From NCBI RefSeq assembly GCF_003312915.1, contig NZ_CP030261.1:2170001-2234000 (forward strand): DNA of 64,000 nucleotides, read 5' to 3'. The position numbers and the translations under genes were made by a program. Below the pieces are notes generated by a model. It saw only the letters and a list, made by a program, of their open reading frames with translations, made no database searches and was not told the origin of the DNA. This DNA is from Flavobacterium fluviale (lineage in GTDB: Bacteria; Bacteroidota; Bacteroidia; Flavobacteriales; Flavobacteriaceae). Positions 1-9,594 of the stretch are shown in pieces; position 1 is the stretch's first letter, and every line of letters starts with the position of its first letter.

Positions 1-214
1 TGGCTACAATCTTCCAAAGGACTTATATTCTAAGTACGGAATTTCAAATATCAAAGTATATTCGAATATGCAGAACGTTTTAACCTTTACAAAATATAAA
101 GGATACGATCCAGAAGTTGGTGCAATCAACCAAAACCAGCTTTTAAATGGTATAGATAACGGACGTTATCCTACGCCAGTAACCACTACTCTTGGAATAA
201 CTGTTAATTTCTAA
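1..214 (+). CDS. SusC-like TonB-dependent outer membrane porin, C-terminal end only
   Basis: The first 214 bases hold the last 70 codons of a gene that begins before the window. The reading frame starts at base 2 and stops with TAA at 212-214. The peptide contains the tail typical of SusC/RagA porins: NVLTFTKYKGYDPEV, then DNGRYP, and a final strand TTTLGITVNF that ends in Phe, the outer-membrane beta-barrel signal. It lies 10 bp upstream of a SusD gene, the usual SusC-SusD order. The protein would form the 22-strand barrel that imports oligosaccharides captured by SusD, energised by TonB. Given the xylanase downstream, xylo-oligosaccharides are the likely substrate (inference). The plug and N-terminal domains are outside the window. 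Confidence 0.93.
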   Translation, partial: GYNLPKDLYSKYGISNIKVYSNMQNVLTFTKYKGYDPEVGAINQNQLLNGIDNGRYPTPVTTTLGITVNF

Positions 215-224
215 AAACTGCACA

Positions 225-1856
225 ATGAAAACAAAGAAAATATTTTACACGGCTTTAATTATTGCAATGCCATTTGTTTGGACAGGATGCAGCGATCTTT
301 TAGACGTTGAACCAAATGATGTAATTACAAAGGAAAATTTTTATAAAACAGAATCTGATTTTCAGGCTGCTACGGGACCATTGTACAATAAGGTATGGTT
401 CGATTTTAATGATAAATTTTATTACGGTTTAGGAGACGGACGCGCTGCAAATATGTATGCTCCTTTCTCAGATTACGTTTATCCGTTTACAGATCTAACA
501 GAAACAGGATTAACTGGACCATTAGTTTCGGCTTGGGGTTCATTATATAATGTTGTTCAGCAGTCTAATAACGTAATTATTGGTATATCTGGAAGTTCGC
601 TTAGTGATGCCGTTAAAAACAAATACATTGCAGAAGCTCGTTTTATGAGAGGAACAGCATACTGGTATTTGGCATCATTATGGGGAGATGTTATCATCTC
701 AACAGACCCTAGAGAATTGGTAAAAAATCCACTTGTAAATAAAAATCCATTAAAAGATGTTTACGAATTCTCTATGCGCGATTTAGAATTTGCAGCAAAA
801 TATCTTCCGGAAACGGCTGGTCAGGCTGGACGTTTAACCAAATACAGCGCATTCGGAATGCTGTCTCGTGTTTATTTATCATTCTCAGGAATAAGCGATA
901 ATCCAAACAGCGGCACTCGCAGCCAGGAATATCTTGATTTAGCTAAAAAAGCAGCAGAAAAAGTAATTAGTTCTGGTCCGTACAGTTTGATGACGAATTA
1001 TGAAGATTTATTCATGATTGACAATAACAACAACACAGAATCTTTATTTGCCTTACAATGGGTTCCAAACGGAGATTTTGGTGTAAATAATACACAGCAG
1101 GCTTATTTTGCATTAGGTTCTGATATTACAGGAGACGATGCGGCTTGGGGTTATTGGACACGAGCTTCTTACAATGTTCTGCAGGAATATGAATCTAAAG
1201 ATCTCCGCAGAAGAGCAACCTGGATGGGAGACAACGATCATTATGCGGAAATTAATAAAGCGAACGGAGGCTATACAGTCGATCATGCAGCTGATTTTCT
1301 TACTGTTAAAAAAGGAGTTGTAGGTTCTACAAAAGACAATTCTAAAATTACCCGTATGAATTCGGCACTGAATACTTATATGCTTCGTCTGGCTGAAGTC
1401 TATCTAAACTATGCAGAAGCAGCTTTAGGAAACAATGCTTCAACAGCAGATGCAACAGCGATTATGGGAGTTAACAGACTGCGTGCCCGTGCAGGTTTAG
1501 ATCCAAAAACAACATTGACTTATGCAGATATCATTCACGAAAGAAGAGTTGAATTATGTATGGAAGGACAATATTGGTATGATTTAGTGCGCAGAGCTTA
1601 CTATAAACAGCAAGAAGTAATCAATTACGTTACTGCACAAAACAGAGGAACAATTACGCCGATTTTATATGATACTTCAACAAATACAGTTTCTGTGGAT
1701 CCTTCAAAAAGTACAAGTCCAAGAGCAATTGGTGTAATCGATGCAACAATTTTTACACTGCCTTACCCAGAATCTGAATTAGTTCAGAATCCGTTATTGA
1801 GAGAAAATCCTGTTCCGTATCAGTTTACAGAAGAGAAAATTAAAGACTTATTCTAG
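225..1856 (+). CDS. SusD/RagB family nutrient-binding outer membrane lipoprotein
   Basis: This 543-residue protein begins with a lipoprotein signal ending in WTGC, lipidated Cys22. The following SDLLD is the acidic stretch that marks surface-exposed Bacteroidota lipoproteins. The FMRGTAYWYLASLWGDV segment near residue 140 and the C-terminal RRVELCMEGQYWYDLVRR segment are SusD family hallmarks (TPR-like helices and the RagB/SusD C-terminal domain). The length is normal for the family. SusD caps the SusC barrel and captures glycans at the cell surface. It starts 10 bp after the susC stop, so the two should be co-transcribed, and it leads into the glycan-binding and xylanase genes. The substrate is inferred from those neighbours, not from this sequence. 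Confidence 0.96.
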   Translation: MKTKKIFYTALIIAMPFVWTGCSDLLDVEPNDVITKENFYKTESDFQAATGPLYNKVWFDFNDKFYYGLGDGRAANMYAPFSDYVYPFTDLTETGLTGPLVSAWGSLYNVVQQSNNVIIGISGSSLSDAVKNKYIAEARFMRGTAYWYLASLWGDVIISTDPRELVKNPLVNKNPLKDVYEFSMRDLEFAAKYLPETAGQAGRLTKYSAFGMLSRVYLSFSGISDNPNSGTRSQEYLDLAKKAAEKVISSGPYSLMTNYEDLFMIDNNNNTESLFALQWVPNGDFGVNNTQQAYFALGSDITGDDAAWGYWTRASYNVLQEYESKDLRRRATWMGDNDHYAEINKANGGYTVDHAADFLTVKKGVVGSTKDNSKITRMNSALNTYMLRLAEVYLNYAEAALGNNASTADATAIMGVNRLRARAGLDPKTTLTYADIIHERRVELCMEGQYWYDLVRRAYYKQQEVINYVTAQNRGTITPILYDTSTNTVSVDPSKSTSPRAIGVIDATIFTLPYPESELVQNPLLRENPVPYQFTEEKIKDLF

Positions 1857-1889
1857 TATTCAGAAATAAAAAATTAAAGAAATAGTAAT

Positions 1890-3251
1890 ATGAAATATAT
1901 TTTAAATAAAAAGTATTGGGCGCCCATCGCACTTCTTGGGATGATGGTTTTCGGCATACTGTTTACCTCTTGCGATAATAACGATTCAGGAGGCAGTACA
2001 ATAACAATTACAAGAGTATTTTTAGAAGATGTCAATTCAACTGTTCCTGACAGAGAAGTTAATTTTGCCCGTTTAGGACAGCTATTGCGTATTGAAGGTT
2101 CGGGATTTGCAGGCTTAAAGAAAGTTTACATTAACGGATATTCAACTTATTTTAATGTAGCATTTGTGTCTAATAACTCGATGCTGGTAAGTGTTTCTGC
2201 CGATACGCCAATTTTAGAGGCAGATACTTCAGTGAGAAATACAATTCGTTTTGTAAATGATTCTAATGAAGTAATTTTTCCTTTTGAAATTCGTTCAGGG
2301 AAACCCGCAATTTCTAATATTTCAAATACATTACCAAATCCGGGAGAAACGATTACCGTTACAGGAGATGGTTTAACAGAAGTTAGCAAAGTAGTTTTTC
2401 CAGGAAATGTAGAAGTAGCAACAGGAATTGTTTCAGATGAAGACGGCGAATTCTTTACGGTTGTCGTACCAAACGGAATATCAGATTTAGGAGGTTCTAT
2501 TTTTGCAGAAACATCAAATGGAGGCGTTTATTCACCAAGATATTTCAATTTCAAAAAAGGAATATTACTCAATTTCGACGGACTAGGTTCTCAAGGTTCA
2601 TGGGACAGAGCAAGTATGATACTTCCAGCAGATTTAGAATCGGCTGTTATTGGAACAGGAAATACTTCTCAAGGAAAATATGTACCGCATCGTCCGGCGA
2701 AAATTCCATCTTTTACTGCAAATGCTACTCGTCAATCAGAAGTTTGGACAGCAGGAACAGGAGTCGATAATTGGAGAACACAATTAACACCTTATATTCC
2801 AGCAAATACCTCTCTTGACCAAGTAGCCTTTCAATTTGATATTTATGTACCAGAGGCTTGGAAAGATTCAGGTTTCTTAAAAATATGTACGATCAATAAT
2901 TTTAATGGCGGCGAATGGGCAGGAGCAGTTTACAATTATGTTCCTTGGATTGTTGACGGCAAATCAGTTGCTTTTCAAACGACAGGATGGACAACAGTTA
3001 CTATTCCGTTAAACAAATTTTATGCTTGGTCTAAGGAACCTTTTACTTTCGAAACAGTTTTAGCATTTCGTGAAGCAGCGACTTATCAAAACTTTGGTAT
3101 TTACTTCGAAAACTCCGACATAAAACTGTCAAATGTAACAGGAAATGCAAGCGAAGTCGAATTCCCAGCAAAAGCAACCTCTGTAAAAGTGTATACAGAT
3201 AACTGGAGAATAGTACCATTAGACACGCCAGTTTACAATGATTTTAACTAA
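1890..3251 (+). CDS. Surface glycan-binding lipoprotein with IPT/TIG domains (SGBP-type, SusE-position)
   Basis: This is a 453-residue lipoprotein with signal peptidase II site LFTSC, lipidated Cys28, followed by DNND. Residues about 40-220 form two or three IPT/TIG immunoglobulin-like domains; [21 protein letters not shown] and [11 protein letters not shown] are typical strands. The C-terminal half (about 225-450) is a Trp-rich domain ([27 protein letters not shown]) resembling the glycan-binding domain of Bacteroidota SGBP-B proteins. It sits directly after susD and 12 bp before the GH10 xylanase, the usual place for a surface glycan-binding protein. It probably holds xylan at the surface for the xylanase. 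The exact ligand cannot be read from the sequence. Confidence 0.85.
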   Translation: MKYILNKKYWAPIALLGMMVFGILFTSCDNNDSGGSTITITRVFLEDVNSTVPDREVNFARLGQLLRIEGSGFAGLKKVYINGYSTYFNVAFVSNNSMLVSVSADTPILEADTSVRNTIRFVNDSNEVIFPFEIRSGKPAISNISNTLPNPGETITVTGDGLTEVSKVVFPGNVEVATGIVSDEDGEFFTVVVPNGISDLGGSIFAETSNGGVYSPRYFNFKKGILLNFDGLGSQGSWDRASMILPADLESAVIGTGNTSQGKYVPHRPAKIPSFTANATRQSEVWTAGTGVDNWRTQLTPYIPANTSLDQVAFQFDIYVPEAWKDSGFLKICTINNFNGGEWAGAVYNYVPWIVDGKSVAFQTTGWTTVTIPLNKFYAWSKEPFTFETVLAFREAATYQNFGIYFENSDIKLSNVTGNASEVEFPAKATSVKVYTDNWRIVPLDTPVYNDFN

Positions 3252-3263
3252 CAAAACCAAAAA

Positions 3264-5471
3264 ATGAAATCTAAATATATCATACCAATAATTGCTTCAT
3301 CACTAATGATTTTATCATCCTGCGATGATAATTTGATGGAGTGGGGAAAAGACCCAGAACATGGAGAAGTTACGGGAGCTGAACTTCCATTAGCTTTAGT
3401 CGAAAAAATCAGTCGCTACGAACCTTTAAAAAACTATTCCGATTTTCCTTTAGGAAACGGAATAGGAATTAGTCTGTACATGAGTGATCCCGCTTATAGA
3501 AAAATCGTAAACGAAAATTTTGATGAGGTTACGCCAGGCTACGAAATGAAACATGGCGCAATGGTAAACTCAAAAGGAGAAATAAATTTTACTAATGTTG
3601 ATGCTTTTATAGAAGCTACTAAAAGTGCAGGACTAAAAGTTTTTGGCCATACCTTGATTTGGCATTCTAATCAAAGCGCTGGTTATTTAAATGGAATAAT
3701 TGCCCCAACAGTAATTCCAGGTTCAAGCGGTACCAATGTTTTGGATTTAACGCCAATTAAAAATGGAACTTTTACGGGCTGGGCCAGAAATAATCCAGGA
3801 AAAGGAATTACAACAGTTGCCAGTTCAGGATTAACAAGTACTTCTGCTGCAATTCAGCTGGCATCTAGTGCAAGTTCTTCCGCAGCATACAGCCTTCAAT
3901 TGACTTCGCCAAACGTTCCAATCGTTGCGGGGCATAATTACGAAATTTCATTTTACATAAAGTCTGATGTTGCAGGTAAAGGGCGCATTTCATTCAATGC
4001 CTCATTAACCAACCAATACCCATACAAAGATTGGTTTAGTACAGGAGCATCTTGGACAGAAGCTTTTGCAACAACTTCTTCTTGGCAGCAGGTTAAAATT
4101 AAACTAGCTCCAGGTGATTTTAAAGCAGGAAGCACAGCGTTTCAGTTTAATTTAGACTTAGGATATCTTCCAAATGTCACTTATTTAATTGATGCCAATA
4201 CACTCGCAGTTGTTGATTTAGACGCAGCAACAGGGCCAGTTAATTTGCTTTCAAATGGAAATTTTAATTCAGGTATTACAGGTTGGAGCAGAGCCAATGG
4301 AGCTGCAGATGCATTAAGTGCAGCAGGAGCATCAAATGCGTACGAAGGAAGCGGAGCAATGAAAATTGTCAATGCAGCAAATAATCCGACAGAACAATGG
4401 AGAACTCAGATTCAGTCTACTTTCACCTCTACTTTAGTAGCCGGTAAAAGTTATAAAGTATCATACATGATTCGTTCAGAAGCAGCTGGTTCTGTACGAT
4501 GTTCAACAACACCATCTTCATTAGCAAATTATCAGGGAGATCAAACTACTTCGACTACTTGGAAATTAATAGAATGGCCGATCACAGCAAAAGGAGGTGA
4601 AACAGGTTTAAGTTTTGATATTGGAGGAGTTGCTGGAACGTATTATATTGATAATGTTTTAGTAACCGACGGATCTTCAGGAGGCGGAGGTCCAACAGCC
4701 CCAGTAACCATTGAAAAAACAGAAGCCGAGAAAACCAAAATTATTGGTGACGCCATGACAGATTGGATTTCTAAAATGATTACTCATTATAAAACAAGTG
4801 TTTTCTCTTGGGATGTCTTAAATGAGCCGATGAAAGAAGATGGAACTTTAAGAGATGGAAGCGAGGGCGATACAGCAGCAGATTACTTTTCTTGGGTAAA
4901 ATATTTAGGAAAAGACTATGCCGTAACAGCATTCAAATTAGCACGTCAATACGGAAATCCAACAGATAAACTTTTCATAAATGATTACAACTTGGAATCG
5001 AGATTAGACAAATGCGACGGATTAATCGAATATGTAAAATATATAGAAGGAAAAGGCGCAACAGTGGATGGTATTGGAACACAAATGCACATTGGTTTAA
5101 CAACAGATAAAGACAAAATTGTTCAAATGTTCCAAAAACTGGCGGCGTCCGGAAAACTAATTAAAATTTCTGAATTAGACGTGAGATTAGGAACGGCCAC
5201 ACCAACAGTTGCACAGCAGGCTTCACAAGCAGAAATGTATCAATACGTAATCGATATGTATAAAAAACACATTCCTGTACCGCAGCAATACGGAATTACC
5301 ATATGGGGTGTTTCAGATAATTCTAAAGAACATGAATATTGGCTTCCAAACGAATCGCCAAATCTTTGGGATGCGAATTATGTTCGCAAACATGCATACA
5401 AAGGCACGGCTGATGGTCTTGCCGGAAAAGATGTAAGTTTAGGATTCTCAGGGGAATTAGTAAAACCTTAA
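3264..5471 (+). CDS. GH10 endo-1,4-beta-xylanase lipoprotein with inserted carbohydrate-binding modules
   Basis: This 735-residue lipoprotein has lipobox ILSSC (Cys20) followed by DD, so it is predicted to be surface-exposed. The GH10 barrel starts at about residue 40 (NENFDEVTPGYEMKHGAM, then HTLIWHSNQ). It is then interrupted by about 330 residues holding two beta-sandwich modules of CBM4/CBM22 type (GRISFNASLTNQYPYKDWFSTG and NGNFNSGITGWSRANG), and resumes near residue 485. The acid/base catalyst is Glu521 in SWDVLNEP and the nucleophile is Glu637 in KISELDVRLG. This split-barrel layout is known in xylan PUL enzymes of gut Bacteroides. The enzyme cleaves the xylan backbone into oligosaccharides for the SusCD pair. 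A hairpin terminator-like sequence follows the stop. Confidence 0.95.
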   Translation: MKSKYIIPIIASSLMILSSCDDNLMEWGKDPEHGEVTGAELPLALVEKISRYEPLKNYSDFPLGNGIGISLYMSDPAYRKIVNENFDEVTPGYEMKHGAMVNSKGEINFTNVDAFIEATKSAGLKVFGHTLIWHSNQSAGYLNGIIAPTVIPGSSGTNVLDLTPIKNGTFTGWARNNPGKGITTVASSGLTSTSAAIQLASSASSSAAYSLQLTSPNVPIVAGHNYEISFYIKSDVAGKGRISFNASLTNQYPYKDWFSTGASWTEAFATTSSWQQVKIKLAPGDFKAGSTAFQFNLDLGYLPNVTYLIDANTLAVVDLDAATGPVNLLSNGNFNSGITGWSRANGAADALSAAGASNAYEGSGAMKIVNAANNPTEQWRTQIQSTFTSTLVAGKSYKVSYMIRSEAAGSVRCSTTPSSLANYQGDQTTSTTWKLIEWPITAKGGETGLSFDIGGVAGTYYIDNVLVTDGSSGGGGPTAPVTIEKTEAEKTKIIGDAMTDWISKMITHYKTSVFSWDVLNEPMKEDGTLRDGSEGDTAADYFSWVKYLGKDYAVTAFKLARQYGNPTDKLFINDYNLESRLDKCDGLIEYVKYIEGKGATVDGIGTQMHIGLTTDKDKIVQMFQKLAASGKLIKISELDVRLGTATPTVAQQASQAEMYQYVIDMYKKHIPVPQQYGITIWGVSDNSKEHEYWLPNESPNLWDANYVRKHAYKGTADGLAGKDVSLGFSGELVKP

Positions 5472-5501
5472 TATCCAAAAAAAACACTTCAGTTTCAAAA
5501 T

Positions 5502-5532
5502 AGCTTTGTCAAGGTGCAACTTTGGCAAAGCT
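5502..5532 (+). terminator. Hairpin with T-rich tail after the xylanase gene
   Basis: The arms AGCTTTGTCAAGGT (5502-5515) and AACTTTGGCAAAGCT (5518-5532) pair around a 2-nt loop with a few mismatches, followed by a T-rich run. It could end the susCD-SGBP-xylanase transcript. It is also a relative of the palindrome at 9544-9576, so it may be a dispersed repeat recruited as a terminator. Confidence 0.6.
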
Positions 5533-5567
5533 GCTTTGTTTTATTTTTAATTATTGAAATAAAAAAT

Positions 5568-7190
5568 ATGGTTAATATTCTCAGAAACAAATTTCTCCTA
5601 ATTGCATTACTAACGATGCAGTTTGCATTTTGTCAAAATATAACTCATCTTCAAAAAAAAGGAAATAAAACACAATTAATTGTAAACCAAAAACCATTTT
5701 TAATACGAGGTGGAGAATTAGGAAATTCTTCTGCCACAAGTATGGAAAGCATGGAAACCATCTGGCCGAAATTGACAGATATGAACCTCAACACGGTTTT
5801 AACGCCAGTGTATTGGGAATTGATAGAACCAGAAGAAGAAAAATTTGATTTTAAATTAGTAGATGATTTAATTCTTCGTGCCCGAAAAGAAAATTTAAAA
5901 TTAGTTTTTCTATGGTTTGGATCTTGGAAAAACAGCATGTCCAGCCACGCTCCGGCTTGGGTAAAATTAAACCAGAAAAAATATCCGAGAGTTAAAGACG
6001 ATCAAAATAAAAGCCATGAAATTTTAACGCCTTTCAGCGAATATAATCTTCAAGCCGATTTGAATGCTTTCAAGAAATTAATGAATCATATCAAAGATTT
6101 CGACCAAAAAGAACAGACCGTTATTATGATTCAGGTTGAAAACGAAATCGGAATGCTGCCAACTGCCCGCGATTATCATCCGCTGGCAAACGAAGCTTTC
6201 AGCAAAGAAGTTCCAAAAGAATTATTGCAGTATATTCAAAAAAACAAAGAAAAACTCGTTCCAGAATTTTATGAAATCTGGAAAAAAAATGGATTTAAAA
6301 CGTCAGGAAACTGGGCAGAAGTTTTTGGAAAAGGACTTCATACAGATGAAATTTTTATGGCTTGGTATTTTTCAAAATTCACCAATCAAATTGCAAAAGC
6401 AGGGAAAGACATTTATCCAATTCCGATGTTTGTAAACGCCGCTTTAAATGCTCCCGAAAAGAAACCAGGTCAATATCCAAGTGCAGGTCCGTTACCGCAT
6501 CTTATGGATGTTTGGAAAGCAGGAGGAAACGCAGTCGATTTTTTAGCTCCCGATTTTTACAACCCGTCTTTTAAGCAATGGAACGATTTATTTACCCGTC
6601 AAGGCGATCCGTTGTTTATTCCCGAACATCGTTTTGACGAAACCGCACCGTTCAAAGGTTTGTATGCTATTGGACATTACGAAGCCATTGGTTTTTCGCC
6701 ATTTTCGATAGAATCTGTTGCAGATGCCAAAAAAGAACCGCTTGGGAAAATTTACGATTTAGTGCAGCAATTAACACCAACTATTGAAGCCAGTAAAGGC
6801 CAAGGAAAAATGGACGGCGTTTTATTAGACAAAGAAAACAATGCGCAGATCATAAAAATGGGTGATTATGAATTTACATTCAAGCACGATTATACCTTAA
6901 ATTGGTCTGACGGGGCAAAAGCTGAGGTTTGGCCAATGTCTAGCGCCATTATTATAGAAATTGCCAAAGACGAATTTTATATCGCGGGTTCTGGAATTGT
7001 TGTAACTTTTAAATCTCTAAAAGAGAATTTAAACGCAGGAATTTTAAAAACAGATCAGGGAAAATTTGAAAATGAAAAATGGAAAACAATTCGGCATTTT
7101 AACGGAGATCAAACCCATCAAGGCAGACATCTCAGAATTTCAGTCGGCGATTACGAAATTCAAAAAATAAAATTATATACGTATGATTAA
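5568..7190 (+). CDS. GH35 family glycosidase with C-terminal DUF5597 domain (beta-galactosidase-like)
   Basis: The start at 5568 was chosen because MVNILRNKFLLIALLTMQFAFCQ is a clean Sec signal peptide; a start at 5514 would lie inside the upstream hairpin. The mature protein of about 520 residues has a (beta/alpha)8 barrel with the GH35/GH42-like start LIRGGELGNSSA. The predicted acid/base is Glu193 in IQVENEIGM and the nucleophile is Glu353 in FIPEHRF. The C-terminal beta domain (about 370-540) matches the DUF5597 arrangement of GH35 enzymes linked to plant hemicellulose use in Cellvibrio and Caulobacter. It probably removes terminal galactose from side chains of xylan or xyloglucan fragments in the periplasm. 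Family assignment is firm; the sugar specificity is inferred. Confidence 0.85.
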   Translation: MVNILRNKFLLIALLTMQFAFCQNITHLQKKGNKTQLIVNQKPFLIRGGELGNSSATSMESMETIWPKLTDMNLNTVLTPVYWELIEPEEEKFDFKLVDDLILRARKENLKLVFLWFGSWKNSMSSHAPAWVKLNQKKYPRVKDDQNKSHEILTPFSEYNLQADLNAFKKLMNHIKDFDQKEQTVIMIQVENEIGMLPTARDYHPLANEAFSKEVPKELLQYIQKNKEKLVPEFYEIWKKNGFKTSGNWAEVFGKGLHTDEIFMAWYFSKFTNQIAKAGKDIYPIPMFVNAALNAPEKKPGQYPSAGPLPHLMDVWKAGGNAVDFLAPDFYNPSFKQWNDLFTRQGDPLFIPEHRFDETAPFKGLYAIGHYEAIGFSPFSIESVADAKKEPLGKIYDLVQQLTPTIEASKGQGKMDGVLLDKENNAQIIKMGDYEFTFKHDYTLNWSDGAKAEVWPMSSAIIIEIAKDEFYIAGSGIVVTFKSLKENLNAGILKTDQGKFENEKWKTIRHFNGDQTHQGRHLRISVGDYEIQKIKLYTYD

Positions 7191-7194
7191 TGTT

Positions 7195-7336
7195 TTTTTT
7201 CGCCACGAATTACACGAATAGGCACTTATTTTTTTTCTAATTATCTTCAATTTCACAAATTAAAAAAATCGTGTCATTGCAGTATTATAAACTAAGCAGG
7301 AATTAGTGTAATTAGTGTAATTCGTGGCGAAAAAAC
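7195..7336. repeat. REP-like element with 21-bp terminal inverted repeats
   Basis: The arm TTTTTTCGCCACGAATTACAC (7195-7215) is the exact reverse complement of 7316-7336, about 100 bp away. The direct repeat AATTAGTGTAATTAGTGTAATTCGTGG lies next to the right arm. The element fills nearly the whole gap between the GH35 and esterase genes. It encodes nothing visible and resembles the short dispersed intergenic repeats common in Flavobacterium genomes. It could act as an mRNA-stabilising or attenuating structure. Confidence 0.7.
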
Positions 7337-7349
7337 AAAAACAATATAT

Positions 7350-9257
7350 ATGAAGAAAGTATTACTAGCACTTATAATCACATTTAGTGTCAATGCACAA
7401 ATAAAACTGCCGAGATTAATCAGCGATGGGATGATATTACAGCGCGATACAAAAGTCAATATCTGGGGCTGGGCTTCGGCAAATGAAAATATTGAACTTG
7501 ACTTTAAAGGAAAAAAATATAAAACCACAACTTCAGAAGAAGGAAAATGGTCGATTCAGCTTCCGTCACAAAAAGCGGGCGGACCTTTCGAAATGACCTT
7601 AAAAGGAACAAATACAATCGTATTGAAAAATATTCTTTTTGGAGATGTATGGCTTTGTTCAGGACAATCCAACATGGAGCTTCCGATGGAAAGATTGAAA
7701 GATAAATACAAAGATGAAATTGCAAAATCTCAAAATTCAAACGTCAGACAATTTTTGGTTCCAGATGAATATTATTTCGAAAAAGAAAGAACCGATTTTT
7801 CATCTGGATCTTGGGTTGAAGCCAATCCAGTAAATGTTTTGCAGTTTACAGGAGTGGGCTATTTTTTTGCCAATGAAATTTACGAAAAATACAAAATTCC
7901 AATTGGATTAATCAACAGCGCTTTGGGAGGTTCTCCAGCAGAATCTTGGATTAATGAAGAAGGAATAAAGAAATTCCCAGATTATTACCAAGAATATTTA
8001 AAATTCAAAGACGGAAAACTCGAAAAACAAATCGACGAAAACGACAGAAAAGTCAATTCGGACTGGTATAAACTACTAAACGAAACAGATCTTGGCCTGA
8101 AAAATAAATGGAAAAATTCAACCGATATTTCCGATTGGAAGAAAATGAATATTCCAGGTTATTGGGCAGATGGCGAACTTGGAAATCTAAACGGTTCAGT
8201 TTGGTTTAAGAAAGAATTTGTTTTAGAAAATGTAAAAGAAAATCAGGCGAAACTCATTTTAGGAAGAATTATCGATGCCGATTCTGTTTTTGTAAATGGC
8301 AATTTTGTGGGCACAACTTCCTATCAATATCCGCCGAGAATTTATTCTTTTAATACAAATATTTTAAAAGAAGGAAAAAATGAAATTACAGTTCGCGTCA
8401 TCAATAATTCAGGCAGAGGAGGTTTTGTAACCGATAAGCCGTACGAATTAATTATTGGCGATAAAACAATAGATTTAAAAGGAAATTGGAATTATCAATT
8501 AGGTTCAAAAATGCTTCCTTTGCCAGGGCAGACATTTGTAAGATGGAAACCAGTGGGACTTTATAATGCCATGATTGCACCACTTAAAAATTATCCTTTA
8601 AAAGGCGTTTTATGGTATCAAGGAGAATCGAATACCAAAAATCCAGCGGAATATTTAGTATTAATGGAAACATTAATCGAAACTTGGCGTAATGAGCTGC
8701 AACAGGAAAAACTACCTTTTTTAGTAGTGCAGCTAACTAATTATATGAATCCAAAACCAGAACCTCAAGAAAGCAATTGGGCAGCTTTAAGACAACAGCA
8801 GATCAATTTACTTAAAGTTCCCAATACCGGACTGGCGGTTACAATAGATTTGGGTGAATGGAACGATATTCATCCTTTAAATAAATACGATGTTGGAAAA
8901 AGATTGGCGCTTCAGGCCAGAAAACTAGTTTATGGCGAGAAAAAGCTAATTGCTTCGGGACCTCTTTTTAAATCAGTTAAAAAGGAAGGGAACAAAGTAA
9001 TTCTTCATTTTTCGGAGGTTGGAACTGGCTTGCAAATCAAAAATGGAAATGAATTAAAAGAATTTGCAATCGCAGGAAATGATGGAAAATTTGTTTGGGC
9101 AAAAGCGGTTATCGAAGGAGATAAAGTTATCGTGAGCAGTGATTTTGTAACAAATCCTGTAAAAGTGAGATATGCTTGGGCAGATAATCCAGATACAGCC
9201 AATTTATACAATAAAGAAAATTTACCAGCTTCGCCTTTTGAGGCAGAAGTTAAATAG
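7350..9257 (+). CDS. Sialate O-acetylesterase-type SGNH esterase (putative acetylated-hemicellulose deacetylase)
   Basis: This 635-residue protein has a Sec signal peptide (MKKVLLALIITFSVNAQ). An N-terminal beta domain carries LPRLISDGMILQRD, the standard opening of this family. The SGNH hydrolase core follows, with catalytic Ser107 in LCSGQSNMELPM, the GVLWYQGESN block and the Asp/His pair in GEWNDIHPLNK. A galactose-binding-like beta-sandwich (about residues 255-385, YWADGELGNLNGSVWFKKEF) is inserted in the middle, as in family members annotated as sialate O-acetylesterases. Behind a xylanase and a GH35 enzyme its role is more likely removal of acetyl groups from xylan-derived oligosaccharides than from sialic acid (inference). 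It is the last gene of the xylan locus in this direction. Confidence 0.88.
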   Translation: MKKVLLALIITFSVNAQIKLPRLISDGMILQRDTKVNIWGWASANENIELDFKGKKYKTTTSEEGKWSIQLPSQKAGGPFEMTLKGTNTIVLKNILFGDVWLCSGQSNMELPMERLKDKYKDEIAKSQNSNVRQFLVPDEYYFEKERTDFSSGSWVEANPVNVLQFTGVGYFFANEIYEKYKIPIGLINSALGGSPAESWINEEGIKKFPDYYQEYLKFKDGKLEKQIDENDRKVNSDWYKLLNETDLGLKNKWKNSTDISDWKKMNIPGYWADGELGNLNGSVWFKKEFVLENVKENQAKLILGRIIDADSVFVNGNFVGTTSYQYPPRIYSFNTNILKEGKNEITVRVINNSGRGGFVTDKPYELIIGDKTIDLKGNWNYQLGSKMLPLPGQTFVRWKPVGLYNAMIAPLKNYPLKGVLWYQGESNTKNPAEYLVLMETLIETWRNELQQEKLPFLVVQLTNYMNPKPEPQESNWAALRQQQINLLKVPNTGLAVTIDLGEWNDIHPLNKYDVGKRLALQARKLVYGEKKLIASGPLFKSVKKEGNKVILHFSEVGTGLQIKNGNELKEFAIAGNDGKFVWAKAVIEGDKVIVSSDFVTNPVKVRYAWADNPDTANLYNKENLPASPFEAEVK

Positions 9258-9594
9258 TTTTTTAAACACATAGAGACATAGTTTTCTTGCGCTGAAAGGC
9301 GTTTCACTTATTTAAATTAACATAGCTATGTGTGAGAAACTAGTTTCTTTTTTTAGTCTTTTATACATAAAACAAAACCCATGTCTCTATGTGTTTAAAA
9401 AAAACTTTCAAAGAGCTTTGTCAAAGTTTATAGTACTGTAATTATACACAATTTTGTCATCTCGACGAAGGAGAGATCTCGGTAAGAAACGCCGCAAAGA
9501 ATTAAGTTAATCAAAGGTACGAGTGCGATTTCTTATCTTCTTTAGCTTTGTCAAAGTTTCAAACTTTGACAAAGCTTTTGAATTTTAAGAAAAG
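9258..9594. repeat. 337-bp intergenic region made of several short repeat families
   Basis: No gene is present between the convergent esterase and LysR genes. The region holds a 19-bp inverted repeat (9261-9279 with 9381-9399, arm TTTAAACACATAGAGACAT), a single arm AGCTTTGTCAAAGTTT at 9414-9429, the phrase CATCTCGACGAAGGAGAGAT near 9460, and a perfect palindrome at 9544-9576. These are typical Flavobacterium intergenic repeats. The last palindrome probably also terminates transcription from both sides. Confidence 0.7.
9544..9576. terminator. Perfect 16-bp palindrome, likely bidirectional terminator and repeat copy
   Basis: AGCTTTGTCAAAGTTT (9544-9559) and its exact reverse complement (9561-9576) are separated by one base. 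The left arm recurs unchanged at 9414-9429, and a degenerate copy of the whole hairpin sits at 5502-5532. It lies 18 bp past the LysR stop and between convergent genes, the right place for a two-way terminator. The stem has few GC pairs, so termination strength is uncertain. Confidence 0.6.

Noticed and set aside
1138..1323. Small frame inside the first SusD gene
   Set aside because: It overlaps the SusD coding sequence in another frame and has no family features.
5514..5567. Upstream start of the GH35 gene
   Set aside because: It begins inside a terminator-like hairpin and hides the signal peptide that starts at 5568.
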